From Corynebacterium capitovis DSM 44611 (GTDB lineage Bacteria > Actinomycetota > Actinomycetes > Mycobacteriales > Mycobacteriaceae), in contig NZ_CP047117.1 of the NCBI RefSeq assembly GCF_030440535.1, forward strand, positions 434,001-498,000: a stretch of 64,000 nt of DNA, read 5' to 3'. Position numbers and translations under genes: made by a program. The notes below the pieces were generated by a model. It worked only from the letters and a program-made list of their open reading frames with translations, ran no database searches and was not told where the DNA came from. Numbering within the stretch: position 1 is the first letter of the stretch; each line of letters begins with the position of its first letter. This document shows, one piece after another, positions 55,953 to 64,000 of the stretch.

Positions 55953-57074
55953 GTGAAACGTATGGGGCGGGGCTCGTCCGCTGGCCCCCTGTGGGGCAAT
56001 AGGTTTCAGGCGAATGCCGACCTCACCGAGACCCCCATGCACACGCTGATCAACATCGTCCGCATCCCCACGGCCGAGAGGGCAACCCCGTGGGCGCTGA
56101 TCACGCGCCGGTTCCTCTACGCCACGCTGCTCGTTGTTGCCGTCTCCGTGGCCGTCTACTTCGACCGGGACGGCTACACCGAGGATCTCACGTTCATCGA
56201 CGCGGTCTATTACGCCGCCGTGTCGCTGTCTACCACGGGCTACGGTGACATCACCCCGGTGACCCAGGGAGCGCGTCTGACCAACATCCTTTTCATCACG
56301 CCGCTGCGCATCGCCTTCCTGATGCTGCTCGTCGGCACCACCTTGTCCGTGCTCACCGAAGATTCCCGTAAGACGCTTCAGATCCAACAGTGGAGGAGAA
56401 CCGTGCGCAACCACACCGTCATCATCGGTTACGGCACCAAGGGGCGGTCAGCGGTTGACGCGTTGCTTGCCGACGGCGCATCGCCCTCCACCATCGTCGT
56501 CATCGACACGGACCCGGCGGTCCTGGCGCGCGCGGAGAAGCGCGGGTTGGTCACCGTGCAGGGCAACGCGACCAAGTCGGATGTGCTCACCATCGCTGGT
56601 ATCAACCGCGCCCGCTCGGTCGTGGTGGCTCCCTCGTCCGATGACACCGCAGTGCTGGTCACGTTGTCGGTGCGTGAGCTTGCACCCGGTGCGATGATCG
56701 TGGCTAGCGTGCGCGAAAGCGAAAACCAGCACCTTCTCATGCAGTCGGGGGCGGACTCCGTGGTCGTGTCTTCCGAGACCGCGGGGCGTTTGCTGGGGCT
56801 GGCCACGGTCACTCCTCCCGTGGTGGCGATGATGGAGGACCTGCTCAGCCCAGACGAGGGTTTCACTGTGGCTGAGCGTCCGATCGGGGACGACGAGGTG
56901 GGGGCGAACCCGCGCCATCTGGCCGATGTCGTGCTGGGGGTTGTGCGCTCTGGCGAGCTCTACCGCATCGACTCGCCTGAGGCGGAGACCGTCGAGCCCG
57001 GCGACAGGCTTCTCTACGTCAAGCACTCCCGGGATTCTTCGAGCTCGTCCGACTCAGCGCGGCTGGGCGAGTAG
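55953..57074 (+). CDS. Two-helix potassium channel with RCK domain (CglK-like)
   Basis: Protein of 373 aa: a cytosolic tail, membrane helix 1 (RFLYATLLVVAVSVAVYF), pore loop with selectivity filter TTGYGD, helix 2 (LRIAFLMLLVGTTL), then an RCK/TrkA-N domain with VIIGYGTKGR and a TrkA-C-like end. It resembles the C. glutamicum K+ channel CglK, needed for pH homeostasis. The GTG start lies 21 nt after adnB. It sits between repair genes, like Rv3200c. Confidence 0.92.
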   Translation: MKRMGRGSSAGPLWGNRFQANADLTETPMHTLINIVRIPTAERATPWALITRRFLYATLLVVAVSVAVYFDRDGYTEDLTFIDAVYYAAVSLSTTGYGDITPVTQGARLTNILFITPLRIAFLMLLVGTTLSVLTEDSRKTLQIQQWRRTVRNHTVIIGYGTKGRSAVDALLADGASPSTIVVIDTDPAVLARAEKRGLVTVQGNATKSDVLTIAGINRARSVVVAPSSDDTAVLVTLSVRELAPGAMIVASVRESENQHLLMQSGADSVVVSSETAGRLLGLATVTPPVVAMMEDLLSPDEGFTVAERPIGDDEVGANPRHLADVVLGVVRSGELYRIDSPEAETVEPGDRLLYVKHSRDSSSSSDSARLGE

Positions 57075-57088
57075 CAGGAGGCAACAAA

Positions 57089-59143
57089 GTGCCAATTGAT
57101 TTGTCACTTCTCGACGATGACCAACGCATCGCCGCCACCGCCCCGCGGGGGCCAGTGTGCATCCTAGCGGGAGCCGGGACCGGAAAGACCCGAACCATCA
57201 CATACCGAATCGCCCACCTCATCGATCAGGGGGCGGTATCCCCGAACAAGGTCCTGGCGGTGACGTTTACGCAGCGTGCCGCCGGCGAGATGCGCGACAG
57301 GTTGCGAGCCATGGGCGCGGTGGGGGTGCAAGCGTGCACGTTCCACGCCGCCGCCATGCGCCAGCTGCGTTACTTCTGGCCCCAAGTTGCCGGTGACCTT
57401 CCCTGGCGTCTGCTGGATAACAAGTTTCCCCTCGTCGCACGCGCCGCGCGGGCGGCCGGGTTGAGCACGGGCAAGGACATGGTGCGGGACCTGCTGGGGG
57501 AGATCGAATGGGCGAAGTCCTCGGTCATTGGTGCGGACGAGTACCCGCAGCGCGTGGCTGAGCAGCGGCGAACCCCTCCCGCGGATGCGGATAAAGTCGC
57601 GGCGGCGTATCGCCTGTACGAGGAGTCGAAGTCTAGCCCCGACGGAATGCTCCTTGACTTTGACGACCTCCTGCTTCACATCGCCGGCGCCCTCGAAAAC
57701 GCCCCTGCGGTTGCCGAGGAATTCCGCGCCCAGTATCACAGCTTCGTCGTCGACGAATACCAGGACGTGACCCCGCTGCAGCAGCGGGTCCTTGAGGGGT
57801 GGCTGGGTCAGCGCGACGACCTCACCGTGGTGGGGGATGCGAACCAGACGATTTACTCCTTCACCGGTGCGACTCCGGATTACTTGCTGAACTTCTCGCG
57901 GACGTACGAGCACGCGACCGTCGTCAAGCTGCAGCGCGATTACCGCTCGACCCCGCAAATTACGGAACTCGCCAACACCGTGATCGGCAAAGCCGTAGGC
58001 CGCGCCGCCGGCACGCGCCTGCACCTCGAAGGCATGAGACCGGCGGGCCCGGCGCCGACGTATCACTCCTACGACGATGAGCCAACCGAGGCGCGTGAGG
58101 TCGCCGCCGCGATTCGGGGCCTGATCGCCGACGGGGTCCCAGCCCGCGAGATCGCAGTGCTGTACCGCATTAACGCCCAGTCCGCAGCTTTGGAAAGTGC
58201 TCTCGCGGACGCGGGCATCGTCTACCAGGTGCGCGGCGGGGAAGGGTTTTTCCACCGCCCCGAAATCAAAGAGGCGATCGCGGCGCTTGTTCGGGCGGCG
58301 CGGCGCGATGACCTGCCGGAGGACCCCGTCGCGGTGGCTCGCGCGGCGTTCGCCCCGCTCGGCTTGACCCGGAACGTGCCGGAGGGCGCCCAGGCGCGCG
58401 AACGCTGGCAAACATTGAGCGCCCTGGTAGACCTCATTAGCGACATCGTCGCCGGAAAAGAGGCAGCCTCGCTTGTCGACGTCTTGCGATCCCTCCGCCA
58501 ACGCGCCGAGGCGAAGCAAGCGCCCGCGGTCGACGGGGTGACGCTGGCCAGCTTGCACGCGGCGAAGGGTTTGGAGTGGGACGCGGTGTTCCTCGTCGGA
58601 CTCGTGGAGAACACGCTGCCCATCTCGTACGCGGTGAAGGCGGGGACGGAGGAGATAGAGGAAGAGCGCCGCCTGTTTTACGTCGGGGTCACGCGTGCGC
58701 GTGAACACCTGCACCTTTCGTGGGCGTTGGCGCGGCAGGAAGGCGGCCGCAAGAGCCGCTCCAGGTCGCGCTTCCTCGACGGTATTGCCCCCGACCTCGA
58801 GGTCGAGTCGTCGCCGCAGCGACTCAAGAGGGCGCGGACATGCAGGGTGTGCGGAACCCCACTTGAAACCCCGGCAGACAAGGCGCTGGCCCGGCACCAG
58901 TCGTGCGAACCGGATTACAACGAAGATGCCTACCTCGCCCTTAAAGCGTGGCGCCTCGAGACAGCGAGGGAGGCGCAACGACCCGCGTTTATGGTGTTTT
59001 CGGACGCCTCGTTGATGGCCATCACAGAGGCCATGCCCGCTACGCCCGCCGAGCTTCTCGACGTCCCCGGAGTGGGCCCGATGAAAGTTGAGGCCTTCGG
59101 GCCCGGTGTGCTGGAGACCCTCGCGCCGTTCCGCTCGGGCTAG
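57089..59143 (+). CDS. uvrD2: ATP-dependent DNA helicase UvrD2
   Basis: Superfamily 1A helicase of 684 aa. Walker A AGAGTGKTRT, DEYQDVTPLQQ, GDANQTIYSFTGA, LHAAKGLEWD and VGVTRAREHL. After the motor comes a tetracysteine region (CRVCGTP and later SCEP) and an HRDC domain ending GVGPMKVEAFG. This layout is diagnostic of UvrD2. GTG start, 14 nt after the channel gene. The nudC gene seen here in mycobacteria is absent. Confidence 0.95.
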   Translation: MPIDLSLLDDDQRIAATAPRGPVCILAGAGTGKTRTITYRIAHLIDQGAVSPNKVLAVTFTQRAAGEMRDRLRAMGAVGVQACTFHAAAMRQLRYFWPQVAGDLPWRLLDNKFPLVARAARAAGLSTGKDMVRDLLGEIEWAKSSVIGADEYPQRVAEQRRTPPADADKVAAAYRLYEESKSSPDGMLLDFDDLLLHIAGALENAPAVAEEFRAQYHSFVVDEYQDVTPLQQRVLEGWLGQRDDLTVVGDANQTIYSFTGATPDYLLNFSRTYEHATVVKLQRDYRSTPQITELANTVIGKAVGRAAGTRLHLEGMRPAGPAPTYHSYDDEPTEAREVAAAIRGLIADGVPAREIAVLYRINAQSAALESALADAGIVYQVRGGEGFFHRPEIKEAIAALVRAARRDDLPEDPVAVARAAFAPLGLTRNVPEGAQARERWQTLSALVDLISDIVAGKEAASLVDVLRSLRQRAEAKQAPAVDGVTLASLHAAKGLEWDAVFLVGLVENTLPISYAVKAGTEEIEEERRLFYVGVTRAREHLHLSWALARQEGGRKSRSRSRFLDGIAPDLEVESSPQRLKRARTCRVCGTPLETPADKALARHQSCEPDYNEDAYLALKAWRLETAREAQRPAFMVFSDASLMAITEAMPATPAELLDVPGVGPMKVEAFGPGVLETLAPFRSG

Positions 59144-59976
59144 TAGCACACGGGGCAGCTGGGGTGGGGGCTGAGCACCTCGTGGGTTTCGGGGACCGGG
59201 CTGTATGGGTCGACGATGACCCGCGTTCCGCGGGCCACGTCGGGGGCCGAGACCCCGGGAGGATCCGGCACGGCGCAGAGGCGGCGGAGGATCCTTCCCG
59301 CAGCGGCGGCTCCTGCGAGCACAACGACCGGGTCGGGCTCAGTCGGGGCGTGGCCGATAACTCGATCCCAGCTGCTGTCCCGGTCTCGGTGGTAGAGGTG
59401 GCAGCAGCGTGGGCACGGGCCGCTGCGACCGATGCCGACAGGGCCGATGAACACTCGCGAGTCCACGGTGGAGATGGGGACGACGGGACCGGTGCGGTGC
59501 CTGCTTCGGGCGGCGATAAGCGGGGCTGCGGCGAGCTCGTCGACTATCGCAAGCACGGCGGTGGGGTCAGCCGAGGCAAGGAAGTGTGGGAGGGGCTCCC
59601 CGAGCAGGGGCCGGCGGACGCGGAGGCGGGCGTGGGTGAGGGCGGGTGTAAGGGCGTCGGCAAGAGGGCCGCTGCCGAGCAGGATGAGGGTGCGCGGGGG
59701 AGCGGACACGACGATGCGGTAGGACAAGAGGTCGGCGACGAGGCTGCGCGCCGCCTCGAGGCTGATCCCGGCGTCGCGATCCGCGCGCTGAGCGAAGACC
59801 TCCAAGGTTGTGGGGTTGTGCAGCGTCTCCAACGCTGGGAGGAGGCTGCTGGCCAGGGGCGTTTCGATAATCCCGCTGCGTGTGGCGTCCATACCGAACT
59901 GGAGTACCCCCGGCCCGCGCACGAAGACCTGCGCGCCCGGCGCGAACCGGATTACCGTTTGGCTTGTCAGACGCAC
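59140..59976 (-). CDS. TOMM cyclodehydratase-like (ThiF-related) orphan protein
   Basis: Protein of 278 aa, Rv3196-like. It opens with a winged-helix-like N-terminal region, then a Rossmann-like segment LILLGSGPLADAL and a zinc motif CPRCCHLYHRDRD, and ends CPVCY. This matches the E1-like partner domain of thiazole/oxazole-modified microcin cyclodehydratases, which bind precursor peptides. No YcaO gene, dehydrogenase or precursor gene is visible nearby. The 3' end shares 4 bases with uvrD2. Function unknown. Confidence 0.8.
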   Translation of the reverse strand: MRLTSQTVIRFAPGAQVFVRGPGVLQFGMDATRSGIIETPLASSLLPALETLHNPTTLEVFAQRADRDAGISLEAARSLVADLLSYRIVVSAPPRTLILLGSGPLADALTPALTHARLRVRRPLLGEPLPHFLASADPTAVLAIVDELAAAPLIAARSRHRTGPVVPISTVDSRVFIGPVGIGRSGPCPRCCHLYHRDRDSSWDRVIGHAPTEPDPVVVLAGAAAAGRILRRLCAVPDPPGVSAPDVARGTRVIVDPYSPVPETHEVLSPHPSCPVCY

Positions 59977-60009
59977 CCCTATCCCCCCAAACCCCCGGCC
60001 CCCGCGAGG

Positions 60010-61353
60010 TTAGCTGTCGTCCTCGTCTTCGTTGCGCAGCTCCTCTTCCAGCTTCACAAACTCTTCGTCGAGGTCGGCCTCTACGGTGTCGTCGAGAAGA
60101 GTGTCGATGAAGGCCGCCGGATGGTCGAGGTCAGCGGCCTCGGGCAAAAAGTCGGGGTGGTCCCACACTTTGTCGCGCCGTTCTTGGCCAACGGCCACAC
60201 CGACGCGGCGCCACAGCTCGGCCGCCTCCCGGACCTTAGGTGCGGACAGCTCGATTCCGACGATGCTGGAAAAGGCCTGCTCGGCGGACCCGCCGGTGGC
60301 GCGTCGGCGCGTCCAGGCCTCCGCGAGCCGGGCGGAGGAAGGGATTCTGTCGGCCAGAGCGTCCTCCACGACGACATCGACCCACCCTTCAAGGAGCGCC
60401 AGAAGGGTTTCCAGGCGCGCGGTAGCTGACGCGTTGCGGGAGGTGACGCGGGGAGAGAGGTCTTCGCCCTGCAGCTCGCCAAGTTTGCGCTGAATCTCTT
60501 GCGGATCACCGGATTCGAGGTCGAGGGAGCGGGCGATCTCCTCCAGACGGGAGGTATCAAGCTCGAGACCGGCCGCATACTCCTCGACGGAAGAAATGAG
60601 CCGCTCGACCAACCACGGCACGTGTGTGAGAAGGCGCTGGCGCGCGGCCTCGCGCGCGCTGAGGTAGACGAGCACTTCCTGACCCGGGACGTTTAATTCC
60701 TTGGCCATCTTGGTGGCGTTGGCGGGAAGAAGCGCGGCCGTCCCCTGCGGGGCGACGGGCAAGCCGAAGTCCGTGCCGGTCAGCGCCTGCTGGGCTAGGT
60801 CAGCCAAGGCGTGGCCTAGCTTCATACCGAAATTCATCGCGTTCATCTGGCCGAACATGCCTGCCATCGGCCCGAGCATCTCCCGCGCCTCTTCGGGCAT
60901 GGACTCGAGTTGGGCTCTGTTCATGTGTTCCGCGACGGGGTTCACAAGGCGCTTCCACGCCGGCATCGTGCTGTTCAGCCACGTCTCGGCGTTCCAGGCC
61001 TGCGGCGCAGAACCGGAGGCGGGGAGAGTTGTCGCGCCGTCGATCCACAGCTCGGCGAGCCGGAGGGAATCCGACACAGCGGTTTGGTCGCTGTCGCTCA
61101 CCGCGGCCGGCGAACCGATGCGCTGCCGAGCCATGCGAAGAGACATGTCGAAGTTAACCGCGTCCCCCTCCGAACGCTGGTTCATGGATGATCCCATGCC
61201 GGAGAGCATCTGCCCGAATTGGTTCAGTAGATCCCCGAGGTTTCCACCCTGGGCGCCGAAACCAAAGGCACCACCCTGACCCCCCTGTCCCTCGCGGTCA
61301 TCCCCGTCGTCGCCACCGTCCCGGGGGAAAGAGAAACCGAATCCGTTATTCAT
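60010..61353 (-). CDS. Zincin-2 family (Rv3195-like) putative hydrolase
   Basis: Protein of 447 aa with a Gly/Asp-rich N-terminus (about 8-32), helical domains and the family core VLVYLSAREAARQRLLTHVPWL. The family is called zinc-dependent metalloprotease, but the usual His in REAAHxRL is Arg here. The C-terminus is acidic. The ATG at 61353 lies 7 nt after TAGGGT (leaderless). Confidence 0.8.
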   Translation of the reverse strand: MNNGFGFSFPRDGGDDGDDREGQGGQGGAFGFGAQGGNLGDLLNQFGQMLSGMGSSMNQRSEGDAVNFDMSLRMARQRIGSPAAVSDSDQTAVSDSLRLAELWIDGATTLPASGSAPQAWNAETWLNSTMPAWKRLVNPVAEHMNRAQLESMPEEAREMLGPMAGMFGQMNAMNFGMKLGHALADLAQQALTGTDFGLPVAPQGTAALLPANATKMAKELNVPGQEVLVYLSAREAARQRLLTHVPWLVERLISSVEEYAAGLELDTSRLEEIARSLDLESGDPQEIQRKLGELQGEDLSPRVTSRNASATARLETLLALLEGWVDVVVEDALADRIPSSARLAEAWTRRRATGGSAEQAFSSIVGIELSAPKVREAAELWRRVGVAVGQERRDKVWDHPDFLPEAADLDHPAAFIDTLLDDTVEADLDEEFVKLEEELRNEDEDDS

Positions 61354-61360
61354 GGTAACC

Positions 61361-61366
61361 ACCCTA
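61361..61366 (-). promoter_or_regulatory. Putative -10 element of the zincin-2 gene
   Basis: TAGGGT on the minus strand, 7 nt before the ATG at 61353. Confidence 0.4.
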
Positions 61367-61426
61367 CAGAGCGCGCGCGAGCCGGGGCAGGTGGTAGCGC
61401 ACGCTTAGAGCGAACGTGCTGGGGTC

Positions 61427-61432
61427 TAAGAT
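61427..61432 (+). promoter_or_regulatory. Putative -10 element of the PDZ-protease gene
   Basis: TAAGAT, 8 nt before the GTG at 61441; leaderless configuration. Confidence 0.45.
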
Positions 61433-61440
61433 GGCAAGCC

Positions 61441-62517
61441 GTGAATCCCGCGCCTCAGGACCAACCCCGGCGTCGCTTGTCCACGGCGACGTGGGGAGTT
61501 GCTCCCTTCGTCCTTCTCGCGTTAGCGCTCTCCCTCGATCACGTCCCGTTCACGGACATTTCGCTGGCGGTGCCCTACGCCGCAGAAGGGCCCGGACCCA
61601 CCTTCGACACCCTCGGCGAGGTCGACGGCTCCCCGGTCGTCGCGATTGAGGGCGCCGACACTGATGACACAACAGGCGAGCTCACTATGACCACGGTGTC
61701 GGTGCGTACCAACATGACGTTGGTGCAGGCGTTGGGGCGGTGGGTTTTCACGGACGACACCCTCGTGCCGATCGAGCAGATTTTCCCCACCGACGTGTCC
61801 GAGGACGACGTCGAGGAGCAAAACCGCGCCGAATTCGCGGCGTCGGAAGCCTCGGCCACTGTGGCGGCGATGAACTACCTCGGCCGTCCGACGCAGGTTG
61901 TGGTGGCCGGAACAGTCCACGGCTCTCCCGCCGACGGATCGATTCGGGACAACGACCTGATCTCCGCGGTGAACGGCACCCAGGTGTCCCGCCCGAGCCA
62001 GGTACAAGACGCGGTGCGGGCCTTGGCCCCCGGCGATGAGGTGACGATTCGAGTCGCGCGCGGTGGCGCGGAGCAGGACATTCGCCTCACCCTCGGAACC
62101 GCGGAGTCCGATCCGTCGGTGCCGCAGCTCGGGGTGTACATGACGTCGGAGCCAGCCGATGGCGTGACGGTGTCGTACAACCTCAACGACGTGGGCGGTC
62201 CGAGCGCGGGCATGATGTTCTCCCTCGCCGTGATCGACAAGCTCTCACCGGGGGAGCTCAACGGTGGCGCGTTCGTTGCGGGGACGGGTACGATCGAAGA
62301 AGATGGCAGCGTCGGGGAAATCGGCGGCATCAGCCACAAGATCGAGGCGGCCCGTGAGGCGGGCGCCCAGCTCTTCCTAGCGCCCCAAGGAAACTGTGCA
62401 GAGGTCGCGCGCTCGAAGGCCGGCGACATGGTCGTCGCCTCGGTCGCGACTCTCGACGATGCCGTCGGCGCCATGGCCGACTTCAACGCCGGACGCGAGG
62501 TCACGACCTGTCGCTAG
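61441..62517 (+). CDS. PDZ domain-containing Lon-type serine protease (YlbL family)
   Basis: Membrane-anchored protease of 358 aa. One membrane helix (about 17-36), a linker, a PDZ domain (RPTQVVVAGTVHGSPADG to VRVARG-like region) and a Lon S16 protease domain with the catalytic Ser in GGPSAGMMF and the Lys in GGISHKIEAA. It is the Rv3194c counterpart. It probably acts in envelope protein quality control. The 3' end is 6 nt from the convergent lipoprotein gene. Confidence 0.9.
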   Translation: MNPAPQDQPRRRLSTATWGVAPFVLLALALSLDHVPFTDISLAVPYAAEGPGPTFDTLGEVDGSPVVAIEGADTDDTTGELTMTTVSVRTNMTLVQALGRWVFTDDTLVPIEQIFPTDVSEDDVEEQNRAEFAASEASATVAAMNYLGRPTQVVVAGTVHGSPADGSIRDNDLISAVNGTQVSRPSQVQDAVRALAPGDEVTIRVARGGAEQDIRLTLGTAESDPSVPQLGVYMTSEPADGVTVSYNLNDVGGPSAGMMFSLAVIDKLSPGELNGGAFVAGTGTIEEDGSVGEIGGISHKIEAAREAGAQLFLAPQGNCAEVARSKAGDMVVASVATLDDAVGAMADFNAGREVTTCR

Positions 62518-62523
62518 CGCGCG

Positions 62524-63030
62524 CTAGCTCGGCCGGGCGGCTAGGCCTAGCTCGTAGATCACCTCTCGGGGGTCGTCCTGATCCATCGAAACGAGCTGCT
62601 GCAGCACCTGCCCGCGGTCGTTATCCACGACCGTGACAATCGCTGAGGTTCCCAGCGTCGACCAGCCCACAACGCGCGCCCCGGTGTCCTCAACGACCCG
62701 CGAGCTGCGCAGCTCCGTCAGTAGCTGGGTTGTCGACGCCGCCTTCGCATCCGAGTCGAAGAATTGAAACTGCCCCACGTCACTGCCAGAACAGTCGTAC
62801 GACCCTGACCTGTCCGTCACGCTGCACTGTTCCAGCTGAGAAAACAACGAGGCCGGAGCCAATGTGGAAAAGCGTTGGGAGACTTCGTCGACAAGCTGTG
62901 TTCTCGAAGGGCTTTCGCTTGTTGGCGTATCCGTCTGCGCCGGCTGCTCACTGTCCTTCGAGCAGGCCGCGAGGGGCAGTGCGGCGGCGAGCAGGACGGT
63001 GGCGAGGCGGGGGAGGGGAAAGCGGTCCAT
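62524..63030 (-). CDS. Putative small lipoprotein
   Basis: Protein of 168 aa. The signal peptide ends in LPLAACS (lipobox Cys), a Ser/Thr/Glu-rich linker follows, then a domain with two cysteines (EQCSVTDRSGSYDCSG) and VIYELGLAARPS at the end. AAGGA lies upstream of the ATG. No family is recognised. It starts 10 nt after the PPA1309-family gene and is probably cotranscribed. Confidence 0.75.
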   Translation of the reverse strand: MDRFPLPRLATVLLAAALPLAACSKDSEQPAQTDTPTSESPSRTQLVDEVSQRFSTLAPASLFSQLEQCSVTDRSGSYDCSGSDVGQFQFFDSDAKAASTTQLLTELRSSRVVEDTGARVVGWSTLGTSAIVTVVDNDRGQVLQQLVSMDQDDPREVIYELGLAARPS

Positions 63031-63040
63031 TGCGGGTTCC

Positions 63041-63571
63041 TTAGAGCTCGTCCGGGTCTTGCTCCAGCCCGAAACGGAGGGCTTCAGTGACGTGGGGGGC
63101 GACGTTCGGGCCGCCGCGCAGCTCGATATTGTCCTCGGCAAAAGGGCCGTTGCTTTCCAGTTCGGCTTCCGTTGGGCGCAGCTGGAGCAGGGTGAGGTCG
63201 ATACCGTCGGAGCGCAGCACGCCCGAGAATAGGCGCGCATGCCGGGCGACGTCGCCTTCGGGGGCCGATGCGTCGCGGAAAGAGATCTCCTGGGCGAGGA
63301 TGACCCCCGCGACGTCACTAGGCCAGGCGAGGCGGGTGATGTATTCGTCTAACTCCGCCGACCCAGGCAGGATGCCGGCGGGTAACGTGTCTTGCACCAC
63401 GAGGGTGAGGGGAGAGTTAGCCTGGTCCGGGTCGAGCTGGTCGGCTAGAAGTTCGGTGGGAACGAGCGCGAAGAGGGTCGGACCCGCGTCCCAGCCCTCG
63501 GCGTGGATGAAATCGACGGCTTCCAGCATTGCCTTGTTAAGGGCTTGCTGGGATAGGACTGGGCTGGACAT
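63041..63571 (-). CDS. PPA1309 family protein
   Basis: Cytosolic protein of 176 aa with the pattern ALNKAMLEAVDFIHAEGWD, LFALVPTELLAD, LTRLAWPSDVAGVILAQEI and VAPHVTEALRFGLEQDPDEL. A conserved actinobacterial family next to the UPF0182 gene. GAAGGG precedes the ATG at 63571; an ATG at 63604 adds 11 residues. Function unknown. Confidence 0.82.
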   Translation of the reverse strand: MSSPVLSQQALNKAMLEAVDFIHAEGWDAGPTLFALVPTELLADQLDPDQANSPLTLVVQDTLPAGILPGSAELDEYITRLAWPSDVAGVILAQEISFRDASAPEGDVARHARLFSGVLRSDGIDLTLLQLRPTEAELESNGPFAEDNIELRGGPNVAPHVTEALRFGLEQDPDEL

Positions 63572-63656
63572 GGGAACCCTTCCGGTCGCTGCTCCGTTGG
63601 ACATCTAAAGTAGGACCTTAGTACGCACCCACACACCTTTTTCTGAAGGAGCAGGA

Positions 63657-64000
63657 TTGGCTACCCGCCTGACCCAGCCTCGACCCCGTCCATCCACCCC
63701 AAGCAAGGGCCTTTTAGTGGGCGTGGCCGCCATCGCCGTGCTGCTTGTGATCGTGCCCATCCTCATCGGGTTATACACAGATTGGCTGTGGTTCGGCGAG
63801 CTCCAGTTCCGGGACATCTTCAGCAAGGTCCTTCTCACCCGCGCCGTCCTCTTCGTCATTTTCTCGCTGCTTGGGGGAGTCGCCGCGCGGGCAGCGGCGT
63901 GGACAGCTTGGCGGGCTCGTCCCCACGATGTATCGGGAAACGACCCGTTTTCGCCCCTGAGCACGTACCGTGCCAGTTTCGTGTCGGGCGTGGGCACGCT
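63657..64000 (+). CDS. UPF0182 membrane protein, N-terminal part (continues past window)
   Basis: The first 114 codons are present. A basic/Pro-rich N-terminus and membrane helices (GLLVGVAAIAVLLVIVPILIG; LTRAVLFVIFSLLGGVAA) flank the family motif TDWLWFGELQFRDIF. The start is TTG with GAAGGAG 5 nt upstream. It is the Rv3193c counterpart, about 1000 aa in relatives. Function unknown. Confidence 0.88.
   Translation, partial: MATRLTQPRPRPSTPSKGLLVGVAAIAVLLVIVPILIGLYTDWLWFGELQFRDIFSKVLLTRAVLFVIFSLLGGVAARAAAWTAWRARPHDVSGNDPFSPLSTYRASFVSGVGT

Noticed and set aside
59164..60429. 421-codon plus-strand open frame
   Set aside because: Antisense to the cyclodehydratase-like and zincin-2 genes, no recognisable motifs, typical high-GC shadow.
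1..64000. tRNA, rRNA, CRISPR array, insertion sequence or attachment site
   Set aside because: None of the required features (cloverleaf, regular spaced repeats, transposase or terminal repeats) was found.

Overview
This 64 kb high-GC window is a chromosomal segment of a mycolic-acid actinobacterium, almost certainly a Corynebacterium. The evidence is a single-chain FAS-I next to accD1, MtrAB-LpqB, AdnAB, WhiB-family regulators, WbbL, LCP and SigH/RshA. The gene order resembles, from memory, the C. glutamicum block running from dtsR/birA/purK through tus, whcD, manA, sahH, mtrAB, secA, sigH and rhlE to the UvrD-like genes. It also resembles the M. tuberculosis Rv3193-Rv3268 block in rearranged form. 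I see no tRNA, rRNA, CRISPR array, insertion sequence or prophage.

Layout: (1) 1-10.5 kb, fatty acid synthesis. On the minus strand lie accD1 and a giant fas gene cut by the window edge; on the plus strand lie acpS (which activates the FAS carrier domain) and birA (which biotinylates the acyl-CoA carboxylase). (2) 10.5-12.6 kb, purK, purE and a DUF218 gene. (3) 12.7-16.1 kb, a minus-strand sugar ABC importer (tusE, tusF, tusG and a tiny membrane protein) without an ATPase gene. (4) 16.2-25.8 kb, cell-envelope genes: an LCP ligase, WbbL rhamnosyltransferase, mannose-1-phosphate guanylyltransferase, phosphomannomutase and mannose-6-phosphate isomerase, with whcD and conserved hypotheticals. (5) 25.8-35 kb, a Ser/Thr/Pro/Ala-rich membrane protein, sahH, tmk, mtrA-mtrB-lpqB, comF-like and hpf. 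(6) 35-42.6 kb, secA, a Rv3235-like gene, a HAD-like gene, rsgA, aroA, an SRAP gene and ybaK. (7) 42.6-49.6 kb, sigH-rshA, ribosomal protein bL37, whcE, an RNA helicase and conserved actinobacterial genes. (8) 49.6-59.1 kb, the recombination and repair motors AdnA, AdnB and UvrD2, with a K+ channel gene between AdnB and UvrD2. (9) 59.1-64 kb, a cyclodehydratase-like protein, a zincin-2 family protein, a PDZ-Lon protease, a lipoprotein, a PPA1309-family protein and the start of a UPF0182 membrane protein.

Themes: the synthases in region 1 sit beside the enzymes that attach their prosthetic groups. Region 4 supplies GDP-mannose and the arabinogalactan linker and ligase. Many genes have a -10 hexamer only 6-8 nt before a start codon with no Shine-Dalgarno, so leaderless transcription appears common here, and I used this to choose several starts. 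The less ordinary items are a whcD leader with nested inverted repeats, a RshA lacking the usual zinc-ligand His, an orphan cyclodehydratase-like protein, family members without their catalytic motifs, and two gene-free stretches that carry promoter-like and hairpin signals. I did not find a convincing wholly new multi-gene system.
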